Source: Arthrobacter sp. 18067
GTDB lineage: Bacteria > Actinomycetota > Actinomycetes > Actinomycetales > Micrococcaceae
DNA: 64,000 bases
Assembly: GCF_902706295.1 (NCBI RefSeq)
Contig: NZ_CACSJJ010000001.1
Coordinates: 62,001-126,000, forward strand
Direction: 5' to 3'
Made by a program: the position numbers and the translations under genes. The notes beneath the pieces are model-generated. The model was not told the DNA's origin. It made no database searches and saw only the letters and a program-made list of their open reading frames with translations. The stretch's first letter is position 1; every line of letters begins with the position of its first letter. This document shows positions 8,323-17,534 of this stretch, piece by piece.

Positions 8323-10770
8323 TCAGCCGCCCGCCCTGCCGGGCACCCAGCCCAGCGGTGGAACCGCCTCGCTGTCGAACGCACCGCGCAGCCGCTCAAC
8401 GAGTACCGAGGCCCGGCGGCTGGCCGCGCTGCGGGTTCTTGCTTCATAACCGCGGGCCGCCCGCGAATAGCAGATGGCTGCATGCGCAAACTGCCGGTCT
8501 GCGGACAAGCTCCGCCCTGCTGACTCGAGTGTCTTGGGGTCGTTGTCCAGCAGCGCGGAGGCATACGTTCCCAGGGCTGCTCCGCCGGCGCCGTGAATGT
8601 CCGCAGCGAGTTCAGCCAGGCGGCGCTGGACCACAAGATCGTCGACGGCGGCGCTGCTTGCGTTGAGCGTCAGGAGTGACACTGCCTCCGCTTCCATCAA
8701 AGTGCTGCCCTGGGCGTGAAGATGTTCGGCCAGGGCCATCAATTCGCCTGACTTGCCCGACACCTGGTCCCGGGCTGCTGCAACGTACACGGAGCTGAGC
8801 TGGGGCAACAGGTCCGTGGGACCCGGGGCCACATGCGAGAGTGCGGCGAGGCTCTGCTGCACCCGCTCCATGGCCGGATCCGGGTTACCGCAGAGCGCCT
8901 CCGAGTAGGCCAGCATGGCCGCGGCCAGGGCGAGTACCGGCGGCAGGCCGGCGTCGGACAGTTCCGCAAGGACCGGTTCCAGGGTTCCACGCGCCGCACG
9001 CGGAAGGCCTTGGCTGAGTTCGGCGTATCCGCGGGCCACCTCCAAGCACACTGCCAAGTACTTCGGGAGAACGAAGGCAGAAGGACAGTCCAGGAGCGAA
9101 TCCACCTGTCCCCACGCAAGATTGTTCCGCAGGCACATCACATGCCGGAGCAACACCCCTGGCCGGAACATGTCCAAGGCCGCGTCCGCTTCCAGGGCCG
9201 CCATTGCCGCTGTGGACCTCTCCAACGCCTCGGGGGCAGCTCCGGAGTGCAGGAGGCGCTCGGCTTCACGGACGTTTTCAAGCACCAGCCCGCACACCCC
9301 TGTGGGCACCTGCTCCAGCGCGGGGTCCCGCGGAGTTCCGGTTGCCGGGTCACCGGAAACTGCACCCAGGAGGTCCAACGCCAGGAGACGGTTCGCGGCC
9401 TCGGTCTTCACGGTGATGGACCTGCCCATTGCTGCCAATTCCCGAAGTTCCGGCGCCGCTTCGCCGAGTTGGCCTTCCGCCATCAACGCCCGTGCCCGGA
9501 GCAGCCTTGCCTCATCCTGCCGGCCGGGCGCTGTCACTGCTGCGGCGGCCCGCATGGCAAGCTCTGCAGTGGACGGCCTGTCGGCGGCCGGGGCAGCGGC
9601 CAGAAGGAGCTCATCAGAGAGGGTAAGGCCGCAGTCCAGGGTCCAGTTCATCCAGCGCAACATGGTGGGCGCCGATTCCCGGGTAAGTGCCGGTTCCTCC
9701 ACACCCAGCCGAAGTGCCAGGCTCCTGGGCCGCGGCACGGACAGGCGGGTGCCCTCGCCACGCAGCCAGGAACTCGTCCGGACCAGGGGTGGCCGGCCGG
9801 GGAGCAGCCTGATGTGGCGGTTGTCCAGAAGATCCTCCACCGCCTTCGGGCCGAAGTGGTGCTCCACGACGTCCAGCGCCACAGGCTCTGCGAGCGCGAT
9901 AAGTTCCAGCGCATGCCGTTCCTCAGGCGGGCGGGCAGCGTTTTCGGCCTGCACCTGCGCAACGACGGTGGGCCAGTCACAGTGGACCCGGACGTCGATG
10001 GTCCAGAAGCCGTCCTTCTGTACAAGGAGACCTGCTTGGCGGGCATCGTTGATTGCCAGGCCAAGCAGGCCCACGTTGAAGCCGCTCATGGCAGCGAGGA
10101 GGCTGCTGGCCCGGCGCTGGACCCGGCCGCCCAGGACCGCCTCGCACAACACGTGTGCCTCGGCGAAGGTAAAGGGCGGAAGAAAATACTGCTCCAGGAA
10201 GCCGTCTTCCCACAGCTGATAGAGGTCCGGCGGAAGGGGCCGACGACTGTCCGCGGTTGCCACCAACGTTGCCCCGAAGCCCGGTATGAGCTGCAGCAGG
10301 ACAGCCAGCGAGGCCGGATCCACGTAGTGGATGTCGTCCACCAGCAGTACCAGCGGAGGACGTTCCGTTTGCGCCCGGCGCTTGTTCCGGCGTCGGCCAA
10401 GCGGTGGGGTGTACAGATACCCGGCAGCGCCGAGCGTGCTGGTGAGGGCCCTGAGGACGTGAAGTCCAGGTAGTGTTGCCCCGTCGCCATCCTCTGCAGG
10501 GGCCGCGCCCAAGGCTCCGTAACTGGTGGTTTTGAGCTCTGGCTTGCCTGCAAAGCTCCTGACGTCCATGGTCTCGGGGAGCCCCGCCTTGACGGAGAGC
10601 AAAAGGTGGCTCTTTCCGGATCCTCGGTCACCTACCACCACGATGCCGCTGGTAGAGGATGACGGTACGGCGGAAAGGATGATATCGAGGAGCCGCGTCC
10701 GGTCCGGGAATGCTGATGGCCTCAGCCCGACTGTGACGGTGTCTTCGTCCAGCCAGGGATCCGGCAGCAT
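8323..10770 (-). CDS. STAND-type ATPase, LuxR-regulator paralog lacking the HTH domain
   Basis: An 815-residue protein with the architecture of large (LAL/MalT-like) regulators: N-terminal P-loop (VGDRGSGKSH, residues 46-55), Walker B (LLVDDIHYVD, about 142-151), a sensor-like ATSRR-type segment (ATADSRRPLP), then ~500 residues of degenerate helical repeats. Unlike the two upstream paralogs it has no C-terminal LuxR helix-turn-helix; it ends PPLGWVPGRAGG and no HTH is seen in the 88 bp after the stop. It shares landmark motifs with the 886-aa neighbour (MNWTLDCG here, VSWALDCG there). ATG 10770 is preferred to GTG 10776 because GGAG sits 5 bases before the ATG but touches the GTG. It may modulate the paralogs by forming mixed oligomers (inference). 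Confidence 0.8.
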   Translation of the reverse strand: MLPDPWLDEDTVTVGLRPSAFPDRTRLLDIILSAVPSSSTSGIVVVGDRGSGKSHLLLSVKAGLPETMDVRSFAGKPELKTTSYGALGAAPAEDGDGATLPGLHVLRALTSTLGAAGYLYTPPLGRRRNKRRAQTERPPLVLLVDDIHYVDPASLAVLLQLIPGFGATLVATADSRRPLPPDLYQLWEDGFLEQYFLPPFTFAEAHVLCEAVLGGRVQRRASSLLAAMSGFNVGLLGLAINDARQAGLLVQKDGFWTIDVRVHCDWPTVVAQVQAENAARPPEERHALELIALAEPVALDVVEHHFGPKAVEDLLDNRHIRLLPGRPPLVRTSSWLRGEGTRLSVPRPRSLALRLGVEEPALTRESAPTMLRWMNWTLDCGLTLSDELLLAAAPAADRPSTAELAMRAAAAVTAPGRQDEARLLRARALMAEGQLGEAAPELRELAAMGRSITVKTEAANRLLALDLLGAVSGDPATGTPRDPALEQVPTGVCGLVLENVREAERLLHSGAAPEALERSTAAMAALEADAALDMFRPGVLLRHVMCLRNNLAWGQVDSLLDCPSAFVLPKYLAVCLEVARGYAELSQGLPRAARGTLEPVLAELSDAGLPPVLALAAAMLAYSEALCGNPDPAMERVQQSLAALSHVAPGPTDLLPQLSSVYVAAARDQVSGKSGELMALAEHLHAQGSTLMEAEAVSLLTLNASSAAVDDLVVQRRLAELAADIHGAGGAALGTYASALLDNDPKTLESAGRSLSADRQFAHAAICYSRAARGYEARTRSAASRRASVLVERLRGAFDSEAVPPLGWVPGRAGG

Positions 10771-10776
10771 GCGCAC

Positions 10777-11242
10777 TCCAATAGCAGCAGTCCCATGGTC
10801 CGGGAGGTTTGAGTTCCGCGAGGTGCGGGCTACCTGGCCTAGAAGCCGGCGGCGGCTGGGGGGAGAGTCTCGGTCTCAGAAGACTCTGTCGCCGCCGGCT
10901 TCGTCCAGGGCCGGACCATCTTTCGATGGCCGGTGCATCGGCTCAAAGAGACCACCGATGCGGATGATGCGACTTTCGGAATCCCGGTGATGCTTGGGGC
11001 TGAACCGTTCTTCCAAGATCAATCCTGCCGTGGTGGCGACTGCCGTACACCAGTAGTTGGTACTCGATTAGTCCGCGGCTTTTTCGGGCCCGGTACCTTG
11101 TTGTACTCAGTCCCCCAACAGGGCACTACTTGGTTTGGACGCGAAACACCCGCGTGTTACTCCATTGATTGGCTAAATTCCGCGCAGCCGCAGGGACAAG
11201 TGGCCCACTGCGGGGTTTTTGAGTACTCAAAGGGCAGAACCG
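10777..11242. other. Intergenic region with hairpin and TACTC boxes between two ATPase genes
   Basis: This 466-bp stretch holds no convincing gene. It contains a nested hairpin (10842-10902), a GCATCGG/CCGATGC inverted repeat, four TACTC pentamers (11061, 11104, 11158, 11224) and a 14-bp palindrome TTTGAGTACTCAAA at 11218-11231 just after the stop of the upstream regulator gene. A weak plus-strand hairpin CCGCAG/CTGCGG followed by GGTTTTT is at 11188-11220. It presumably carries the promoter of the HTH-less ATPase gene and perhaps a regulator binding site; no clean -10/-35 pair was found. Confidence 0.5.
10842..10902. other. Nested inverted repeat (13-bp outer stem, 7-bp inner stem)
   Basis: Outer arms GAAGCCGGCGGCG (10842-10854) and its exact complement (10890-10902), with an inner exact stem AGAGTCT (10864-10870)/AGACTCT (10881-10887). 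It lies 72 bp upstream of the HTH-less ATPase gene. No T-run follows on either strand, so it may be an mRNA leader structure rather than an intrinsic terminator. Confidence 0.65.
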
Positions 11243-13903
11243 TCAGTGACGGACGGCAGCCCCGAGATCTTCGCGCCGGCGGATACCGAGCTTGGCGTAG
11301 CTGCGGTACAGGTGGCCCTCAACGGTGCGCACCGAGACCATCAGCTTCTCGGCAATCTGGCGGTCGGTGAGGCCTGAAACCGCCAATGCCACGATGTCCT
11401 GCTCCCGGCGGGTCAACGGCACCGAACGATCCGCTTCGGCACTCGGGTCATGCACCAAGGCGTCGCCAAGGCTGGCTTCGCTGACGTCACGCAGCACTGC
11501 TGCCTGCCGCGCCTCCGGGCGTTTGCCTTCAGCGTCGAACGACAGGGCGGCCTTGTCGAACGCCACTGCGGCCGGGCCGGGCATACCGGCGGCGGCCAGG
11601 AGGTTGCCCGCGTTGACGAACCCCTGGCCCTCACCATCCAGATGTGCGGCCGCCATCGACTGCCATCCTGCTGCCCATGCACCGGACATGGACGACGCCG
11701 CCTCCTTGATCGACTCCATGGCCTGGACATCGCCGAGCTCGGCCCGGAGGACAAGATTTTGCAGCAAAATTCCGGGCCATCGATGCAGCGGCCCGGATTC
11801 CGGCAGCTTCCTCAGTTTGTCCAACCCTGAGCCTTTTGCCACCAGTTCCTGACCGGCGAGGATGAAGAGCTCCGAAAGGGCCCCTACATAGGCTCCGCCC
11901 GCCGCAGCCTCGTCCTGCTCACCGGCCAGGCGCGCTGCCAGGGCGGCGTCGCCGGACTTGGCCGCTGCGTAGAACGCCAATGCACTGCCAAGGCCCTGAA
12001 GCCTTTGGGGGTCGTTGATCCGGAGCGCCTCGACGGCGGGCGCCAGCAGCTCCGTGGCCTGTTCCAGTCGGCCTTGGCGCAGCAGTGACAATCCCTTGAG
12101 GGTCTGAATGTCGCCACCAAAAACAATGAGTCCCAAGGCCGAACTGGCTGAATATCGGTCGAGTGCACTGCCTGCAGCCCCCCAATCGCCCGCTTCCAAG
12201 GCGGCGAGGGTGTAGCGGGCCAGCACGAAGTCGCTGAAGTACAGGAGGTCATCCGTGGGTGCGTCAAGCAGTGCCAGGGCTTCACGGCCGGCTTCCAGGG
12301 CCTCTGCGGCCCTCCCCACGACCGTCAGCAACTCGCACTGCATGGCCAGCAGGAAAACCCGGTTCATGACGAAATCCGGTGCATCGGTTCCGAGCAGTTC
12401 AGCAAACCGCTCCAGGCCCTCGCGGAGTTCTCCGTAGTGCCCATCGTGGGCCAAGGCCGCCAATTCCAAGGCGCGGGCATGCCGTCCCACCAGCCCGACC
12501 ATCGGGTCGGACGTCGGCCGGCCTTTGATCAGGGTGGCGGCGGCGGCCCGGGCATCGGCAACGATGTCCGCCGAGGAGTCGCCAGCGGCCGCCCGGGCAG
12601 CTGCCCACAGCAGGCCTGCGCCCACGGGGCCGGACGTATCCGCGTCCAGGAACCCCAGGTCTTCCTCCAGCAGCCGAACGGCCGTGCTGAAGTCGCCGTC
12701 GTTGTAGTTGACCATGGCCATGACGGCGCGGGCACGTGGCCGCAGCACCTCCGAGCTGACCTTGCCGGCTGCAGCCATCGCCAAGGGATTCTGGAGCAGC
12801 TTCGCGGCCAGGAAGGCTGCCTGCAGCAGCTGTTCATCGTCGACGTCGGCGCCACAGTCCAGCGCCCAACTCACCAAACGCAGCAGGCCCTCGGCCGTAG
12901 GCGGCTCCGCGAGCAAGTGCTGGACCATGCGCTGGCGGATCTGGAGGCTTCGGGCGGGCGAAACGATCTGGCGCAGCGCCTCGCTGTACATGGGGTGCCA
13001 CATCTTGAGCGGGCTGCCTGGCCCGTTGGTGGCCAGGACCAGCCGGCTGTCCATCAACGCCCTCACGGTATCTCTGCCAACTTGCGTGTCCAGCACAGCG
13101 GCAGGAACAGGCTCGGACAAGGCAATGACGTACATCGCTTCCCGTTCGGCCTCGCTGGTGCGCAACACCCTGTTCCTCACCACCTCGGCCAGGCCTTCGC
13201 CGCTGCCGGAGAGTGCACGCGTCAGGAGCCAGACTCCGTTCCGCCGCACCAGGTTTCCGTCCGCCCGTGAATCGTCCAGGAGGCAACGAAGAAGCAGGGG
13301 GTTACCCTCGGAAACGGAGTGCAGGACGTCCGCGGCACTGGCCATGACGGTCCCACCAAGGGTCTTCTCCGCCAGTTCAGTGACACTCCCATGGTCAAGA
13401 GGATGAAGCTCCAGGCGCTCGGCAAGGCCGTCATACCAGAGCTGGAGCAGGGCTGCCGGCAATCCGGGCCGCGGCCTGCTGGTGGCCACGAGCCGCGCCC
13501 ACCCTGCCGTCACCAACTCGGCCAGGATCTGGGTGCTGCCTTCGTCGAGATCGTGGGCGTCGTCCACAATGAGCAGCAGGCGTGCGCCTTCGCCACCCCG
13601 CCGTTTCTCGAACTGTGACCAGAACTCGCGCAGGATCGCAACAGGCGAGGTGGCCTGCTCAACCGGCAGGTCCAGCAGGTAGGGGGCCAGGACGCCGTAG
13701 GGCACAGCCGACAACGCGGGACTTCCGTGGACCCGCATCACCACCATTTCCCCTGCCAGCCGGGCCGCGATTTCGCCGGCCAGGGCAGTCTTGCCGATGC
13801 CGGGATCCGCTACCAGGAGCACAGCGCCTGCGCCTTCCTGACGCAATATCTCCGTGGCCAGATCCAGTTCGGCGTCCCGGCCTACAAGGTGCTCAGCCCG
13901 CAT
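11243..13903 (-). CDS. Large ATP-binding LuxR-family transcriptional regulator
   Basis: An 886-residue LAL/MalT-like regulator: Walker A ADPGIGKT (residues 32-39), Walker B LLLIVDDAHD (about 109-118), a long helical-repeat middle part, and a C-terminal LuxR-type helix-turn-helix (LTRREQDIVALAVSG ... VSVRTVEGHLYRSYAKLGI). Such proteins are signal-gated DNA-binding activators; the inducer is unknown. ATG 13903 is preferred to TTG 13909; the ribosome site is weak for both. Only 35 bp separate it from the upstream 912-aa paralog, so the two are probably one transcript. The Walker motifs look intact, suggesting active nucleotide cycling. Confidence 0.88.
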   Translation of the reverse strand: MRAEHLVGRDAELDLATEILRQEGAGAVLLVADPGIGKTALAGEIAARLAGEMVVMRVHGSPALSAVPYGVLAPYLLDLPVEQATSPVAILREFWSQFEKRRGGEGARLLLIVDDAHDLDEGSTQILAELVTAGWARLVATSRPRPGLPAALLQLWYDGLAERLELHPLDHGSVTELAEKTLGGTVMASAADVLHSVSEGNPLLLRCLLDDSRADGNLVRRNGVWLLTRALSGSGEGLAEVVRNRVLRTSEAEREAMYVIALSEPVPAAVLDTQVGRDTVRALMDSRLVLATNGPGSPLKMWHPMYSEALRQIVSPARSLQIRQRMVQHLLAEPPTAEGLLRLVSWALDCGADVDDEQLLQAAFLAAKLLQNPLAMAAAGKVSSEVLRPRARAVMAMVNYNDGDFSTAVRLLEEDLGFLDADTSGPVGAGLLWAAARAAAGDSSADIVADARAAAATLIKGRPTSDPMVGLVGRHARALELAALAHDGHYGELREGLERFAELLGTDAPDFVMNRVFLLAMQCELLTVVGRAAEALEAGREALALLDAPTDDLLYFSDFVLARYTLAALEAGDWGAAGSALDRYSASSALGLIVFGGDIQTLKGLSLLRQGRLEQATELLAPAVEALRINDPQRLQGLGSALAFYAAAKSGDAALAARLAGEQDEAAAGGAYVGALSELFILAGQELVAKGSGLDKLRKLPESGPLHRWPGILLQNLVLRAELGDVQAMESIKEAASSMSGAWAAGWQSMAAAHLDGEGQGFVNAGNLLAAAGMPGPAAVAFDKAALSFDAEGKRPEARQAAVLRDVSEASLGDALVHDPSAEADRSVPLTRREQDIVALAVSGLTDRQIAEKLMVSVRTVEGHLYRSYAKLGIRRREDLGAAVRH

Positions 13904-13938
13904 GGGCAACCCGCACTGGAACTACTGGGCACCCTGCC

Positions 13939-16677
13939 TCATAGGAGTCCATTGAGCTCGCCTCGAGACGACACACCGAGCTTGGTAAACACTTGATACA
14001 AATGGCCTTCTACAGTTCGCACAGACACCCCAATATCCATCGCGATTTCACGGTTGCTGACACCTTTCCCGGCGAGTTTAGCAATTTGGCGTTCCCGCTC
14101 CGTCAGCACCGGCGCGTCGCTGCGCGGTTGGATCGGCAAAGTCGACACTGAATGCTCCAGCCGTTCCAACCTCAGCTGGGCTGTCCGGGCGGCTGTAGTT
14201 TCGCCGGCGTCACGGGCAAAGTCCAGTGCCATGGCCACGCACCTTGCCTCGACCACCAGCAGATCCAGCGCGGCGGCGGCATCGGCAGCGTCCAGAAGGG
14301 ACCGGGAACTCCTGTTCCGCGCGCCGCGGGCGAGGTTGCCGGATATTTGGGCGAGCGGTCCTTGGCGACGCCCGGCGATGTCTTCGAGCAGTCGGTATTC
14401 CTCGTCGGTGCCTTCAACTGTGGCGCCGAAGAGGCAGATGCCCGCCGTGGTGAACCGCTGCTTGTCGATGTCGTTGTGAACCCGGGCGAGAAGCCTTTGC
14501 TTGACCTCGGGGTCGCCCATCCAGCGCCCTGCCATCTCCGCGCAGAACTCGCCTACGGATTCGGAGAAGTACGTCCCCACTCCCCTGCAGGTCCTGTACA
14601 GATCCAGGTAGCGGCCTGCTTCAACGGAATTGCCCAGTTGGGCGTAGGCAAAGGCTGTCGCGGCGTAGGCCACCTTATTCATGTTCATGGCAGGGCGGAG
14701 CTCCAGCTGCGCAACGGCGGACCGGAGGGGTTCAATAGCACTGGCGGGCTTGCCGGCGTAGGCATAGGCGAGGCCTATGCCCAGTTCGGTCAGCGCACCC
14801 CGGTACTGGAGCCGTGATGACCGTGAGGGCGTGCGCCGCATGAGTTCGATGCACTGCCGCCACTGCCCCGACAACAACAGGACAAGGAATGCATGCCTGG
14901 CGAAGGCTTCCTCCAGTTGGGCGGGGCGGTCCGTGTCTCCCAAATGCCGTGAGACGGTCCGTGCAAGCTCTTGCGCCTCAAGCTCCCGGCCAAGAATGCA
15001 GCGGGCCTCAACCAGGAAGAAAGAGGACCTCAGCCAGTGCTCGCGGTCCTCCGCCGGATCCTTGGCCAGTTCTTCTTCCAGGGAATCGATGATGGAGAGG
15101 TATTCGCCCATGTAGGTGTTGTATTCGTAGCTGCACAGGTGGAGGCGGTTGCGCGCCTTGGCCAGCGTCTGTGCCGGATAGGCCTCCGCCATGGTTCCAA
15201 GGGTCTCAAGCCCGTCGGAAACAACTCCCGGCACCATGCCAGACCGCCCATCAATCCATGTCATGGCCTGGCATTTTGCTGCCGTAATTTCCGCGAATTC
15301 CAGTGGATCCAGGGCGGCGAGATGGGACTCGGAGACCTCATCCAACGCCTGTGCAGCATGCAACGGCAGATCCAGCATGAGATACGCCGCTGCTTTCAGG
15401 CGTTGCCCGGGCACCCACTCGACGTCTTTCGGGCCCAGGGACAGCGTGCATTGGATGGCGAAATTGGGGTCATAGTCATCCAGCGCCGCACGCCCGGCCG
15501 CGAGAGCATGCGCCGGCGATGGCATTGGCTCGTCCTCGCACGAATGCATCCAGGCTGCGTAGCTGAGGAGATCCTGCGCCGCCATTCCCTGCAACGCAGG
15601 CTCTTTGGGGCCGTGCAGCATCAGGCGCAATTCGCGCCTGCGGCGGGTGCTCAGCCAACCGCGGACTACCTCGCCAACGTAGGGATCGCGGAGTGAGACC
15701 CAGTGGTCGCCGCACCGCTCAACGGCGAGCAGCCCGGATTCCTCCATCTCCACCAGGACCTCGGTCCCAAAGATGGCTGCCAGATCCATGAGGGTTGCGC
15801 GCTGCGCACAAGCCAGGATTTCGACGACGGTCCTGCTGGCCTGCGTTTCGCGCGCAAGCCTGGAACGGACAAAGTCCTCCACAACCGTTGCGCCCTCAAG
15901 TTTGATCCGGTCCCTGAGCGTCCACACGGAATCGTTCAGGACGAGATTGCCGGTATGCCGCTGCTCTTCGAGCAGGGCGTGGAGGAGCATCGGGTTACCG
16001 CCAACAGCCGAGTGCAGTGAACCCACCAGAGTTGAGGATACGTAATGCCCCAACACGGAACCCAGCACTTGCTTGGTCTGTTCCTCGCTCAGGGTGTTGA
16101 GGTGGACTTCGCCCAATTCCCCTTCAAGGACCAAGCGGTGAAAGTCAGCAGGGAGGTCGCTTGCGCGCTGGACCGTGGCAACCACTTTGGCTGTGCCCGT
16201 GGCCATGAGGTTCAACAGAACGCCTGTACTCATGGGGTCCATGCCACCGGCGTTGTCCACGATGAGAACCGTGTCCCGGCCCGCGGCCTCTGTCCTGATC
16301 AGGCTGGTCACTGCGTGGAGGATCCCCGTCGGAGAACTCACGGCTTCGGACGGCAGCCGGGCCAACAGAAATCCCAGGCATCCGTACGGTGTTTGGCCAT
16401 TGGCTACGGTGTTGCGCAATTGAAGGCTGTGGACCTTGGGCCCCAGCGAAGACACAACAGCGCGCGCAAGCCCTGATTTGCCGATTCCCCGCTGACCCGT
16501 GAGGACTACTCCATAGGAATCAGGTGACTCAAGGTATTTGCCGGCCTTTGACAGATCATGGCTCCGGGCCAGGAGTGACCACGTTTGCCTGTCTGTTGGT
16601 CCGCCCACAAGATCGGGAGCCGCAGCCCTTGCTGCGCCTCCCCCGCCCTTGTTTAGCAACTCCGCCGACATCCGCAT
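13939..16677 (-). CDS. Large ATP-binding LuxR-family transcriptional regulator, divergent Walker B
   Basis: A 912-residue paralog of the two genes downstream: P-loop TGQRGIGKSG (60-69), Walker B VLIVDNAGGMD (137-147), a helical-repeat sensor region and a C-terminal LuxR helix-turn-helix (LTERERQIAKLAGKG ... VSVRTVEGHLYQVFTKLGV). The second acidic residue of Walker B is Asn (DN for DD), which may slow hydrolysis and favour a long-lived ATP-bound state. ATG 16677 and ATG 16671 are both possible; AAGG lies six bases before the second and touches the first, so 16671 may be the true start. It is the first of the three-gene minus-strand cluster, 135 bp after pth. Confidence 0.87.
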   Translation of the reverse strand: MRMSAELLNKGGGGAARAAAPDLVGGPTDRQTWSLLARSHDLSKAGKYLESPDSYGVVLTGQRGIGKSGLARAVVSSLGPKVHSLQLRNTVANGQTPYGCLGFLLARLPSEAVSSPTGILHAVTSLIRTEAAGRDTVLIVDNAGGMDPMSTGVLLNLMATGTAKVVATVQRASDLPADFHRLVLEGELGEVHLNTLSEEQTKQVLGSVLGHYVSSTLVGSLHSAVGGNPMLLHALLEEQRHTGNLVLNDSVWTLRDRIKLEGATVVEDFVRSRLARETQASRTVVEILACAQRATLMDLAAIFGTEVLVEMEESGLLAVERCGDHWVSLRDPYVGEVVRGWLSTRRRRELRLMLHGPKEPALQGMAAQDLLSYAAWMHSCEDEPMPSPAHALAAGRAALDDYDPNFAIQCTLSLGPKDVEWVPGQRLKAAAYLMLDLPLHAAQALDEVSESHLAALDPLEFAEITAAKCQAMTWIDGRSGMVPGVVSDGLETLGTMAEAYPAQTLAKARNRLHLCSYEYNTYMGEYLSIIDSLEEELAKDPAEDREHWLRSSFFLVEARCILGRELEAQELARTVSRHLGDTDRPAQLEEAFARHAFLVLLLSGQWRQCIELMRRTPSRSSRLQYRGALTELGIGLAYAYAGKPASAIEPLRSAVAQLELRPAMNMNKVAYAATAFAYAQLGNSVEAGRYLDLYRTCRGVGTYFSESVGEFCAEMAGRWMGDPEVKQRLLARVHNDIDKQRFTTAGICLFGATVEGTDEEYRLLEDIAGRRQGPLAQISGNLARGARNRSSRSLLDAADAAAALDLLVVEARCVAMALDFARDAGETTAARTAQLRLERLEHSVSTLPIQPRSDAPVLTERERQIAKLAGKGVSNREIAMDIGVSVRTVEGHLYQVFTKLGVSSRGELNGLL

Positions 16678-16779
16678 CCTTCGCTACACATCCGCGACAG
16701 TCCCCCACCGCTTACCTGCGTACCATGCACACTACCGTCGGGCGCCGACAGTTTGTAGGCCTTAGGGTCCTCGGGACCG

Positions 16780-16823
16780 TCAGGCTTTCATCAGGCTTTC
16801 CTCAAGATTTGCTCAAGCTTTCG
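16780..16823. repeat. Four tandem 11-bp direct repeats
   Basis: Four consecutive imperfect 11-bp units start at 16780, 16791, 16802 and 16813: TCAGGCTTTCA, TCAGGCTTTCC, TCAAGATTTGC, TCAAGCTTTCG. The last unit holds the pth stop codon and its final codons. The period equals about one turn of the helix, putting all units on one face of the DNA 103 bp upstream of the 912-aa regulator gene. A regulator operator or simple slippage repeat are both possible. Confidence 0.7.
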
Positions 16824-17397
16824 CGGGGTGGTGTTTCTGTTGTGCCGACAGCAGGCCCTGGTCCATGAGCAACTCTACGGCGTCGGCCGCCTCGTCAAGC
16901 AGGAATGGCAGTTCCTTCTTTTCCGCGGTGGCGAAATCCCGGAGGACGTAATCGGCCGTCTCCATCCGTCCCGGAGGCCGCCCCACCCCTACACGAACCC
17001 GCAGATAATCCTTGGTGGCGAGTGCTTTTGAGATGTCCCGCAGGCCGTTGTGCCCGCCCTCACCGCCGCCCAGTTTTAGCTTGACTGTGTTAAATGGGAT
17101 GTCGATTTCATCGTGGACCGCTATGACGTGGTCCGGTGCGATGTCGAAGAAGTTGCACAGCCCCGCTACGGGTCCGCCGGAAGTGTTCATGTACGTCATG
17201 GGCTTGGCCAGGACCACACGAGGGCCACCGATGCCCAGCCGGCCCTCCACTACCTGGGCGCGGGCCTTGTGGACTTTGAACTTCCCACCCATACGGGACG
17301 CGAGTTCATCCAGCACCATTTGGCCCACATTGTGCCGGTTGTTGCTGTACTCACTGCCGGGGTTGCCGAGGCCGACAATCAGCCAGGTGTCACTCAT
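16813..17397 (-). CDS. pth: Peptidyl-tRNA hydrolase
   Basis: A 194-residue enzyme that splits peptidyl-tRNA released from stalled ribosomes, recycling the tRNA. The catalytic residues of the family are present: His22 in SNNRHNVGQ, Asn71 in YMNTSGG and Asp96 in VHDEIDIP, plus the [12 protein letters not shown] signature. Length is normal. It lies 137 bp downstream of rplY on the same strand, with the rplY terminator between them, so it probably has its own promoter. The pth-rplY-prs-glmU order is conserved in actinobacteria. Confidence 0.97.
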   Translation of the reverse strand: MSDTWLIVGLGNPGSEYSNNRHNVGQMVLDELASRMGGKFKVHKARAQVVEGRLGIGGPRVVLAKPMTYMNTSGGPVAGLCNFFDIAPDHVIAVHDEIDIPFNTVKLKLGGGEGGHNGLRDISKALATKDYLRVRVGVGRPPGRMETADYVLRDFATAEKKELPFLLDEAADAVELLMDQGLLSAQQKHHPAKA

Positions 17398-17474
17398 GGT
17401 CTCATCCTAGGGAACGTTTGTTTATCAGCGGGGACTGGTTGTCAGCCCGGGACTACGGGCAACGGTCAAAAGAA

Positions 17475-17505
17475 AGTGGCCGGGACCCGAAGGTACCCGG
17501 CCACT
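17475..17505 (-). terminator. Intrinsic terminator after rplY
   Basis: Exact 10-bp stem AGTGGCCGGG (17475-17484)/CCCGGCCACT (17496-17505), extended by ACC/GGT around a CGAA loop. Read on the minus strand it is followed by TTTCTTTTG, a T-rich tail. It lies 30 bp after the rplY stop codon. Confidence 0.85.
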
Positions 17506-17534
17506 CCAAGGCATAAGCCTCAAGCAGTCAAAGA

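Noticed and set aside
8833..10473. 546-codon plus-strand open frame over the HTH-less ATPase gene
   Set aside because: The minus-strand protein has P-loop and Walker B; the plus-strand product has none and is rich in Arg/Gln/His.
10933..11370. 145-codon plus-strand ORF between regulator genes
   Set aside because: No ribosome site, no family resemblance and it runs into the antisense of the downstream regulator gene.
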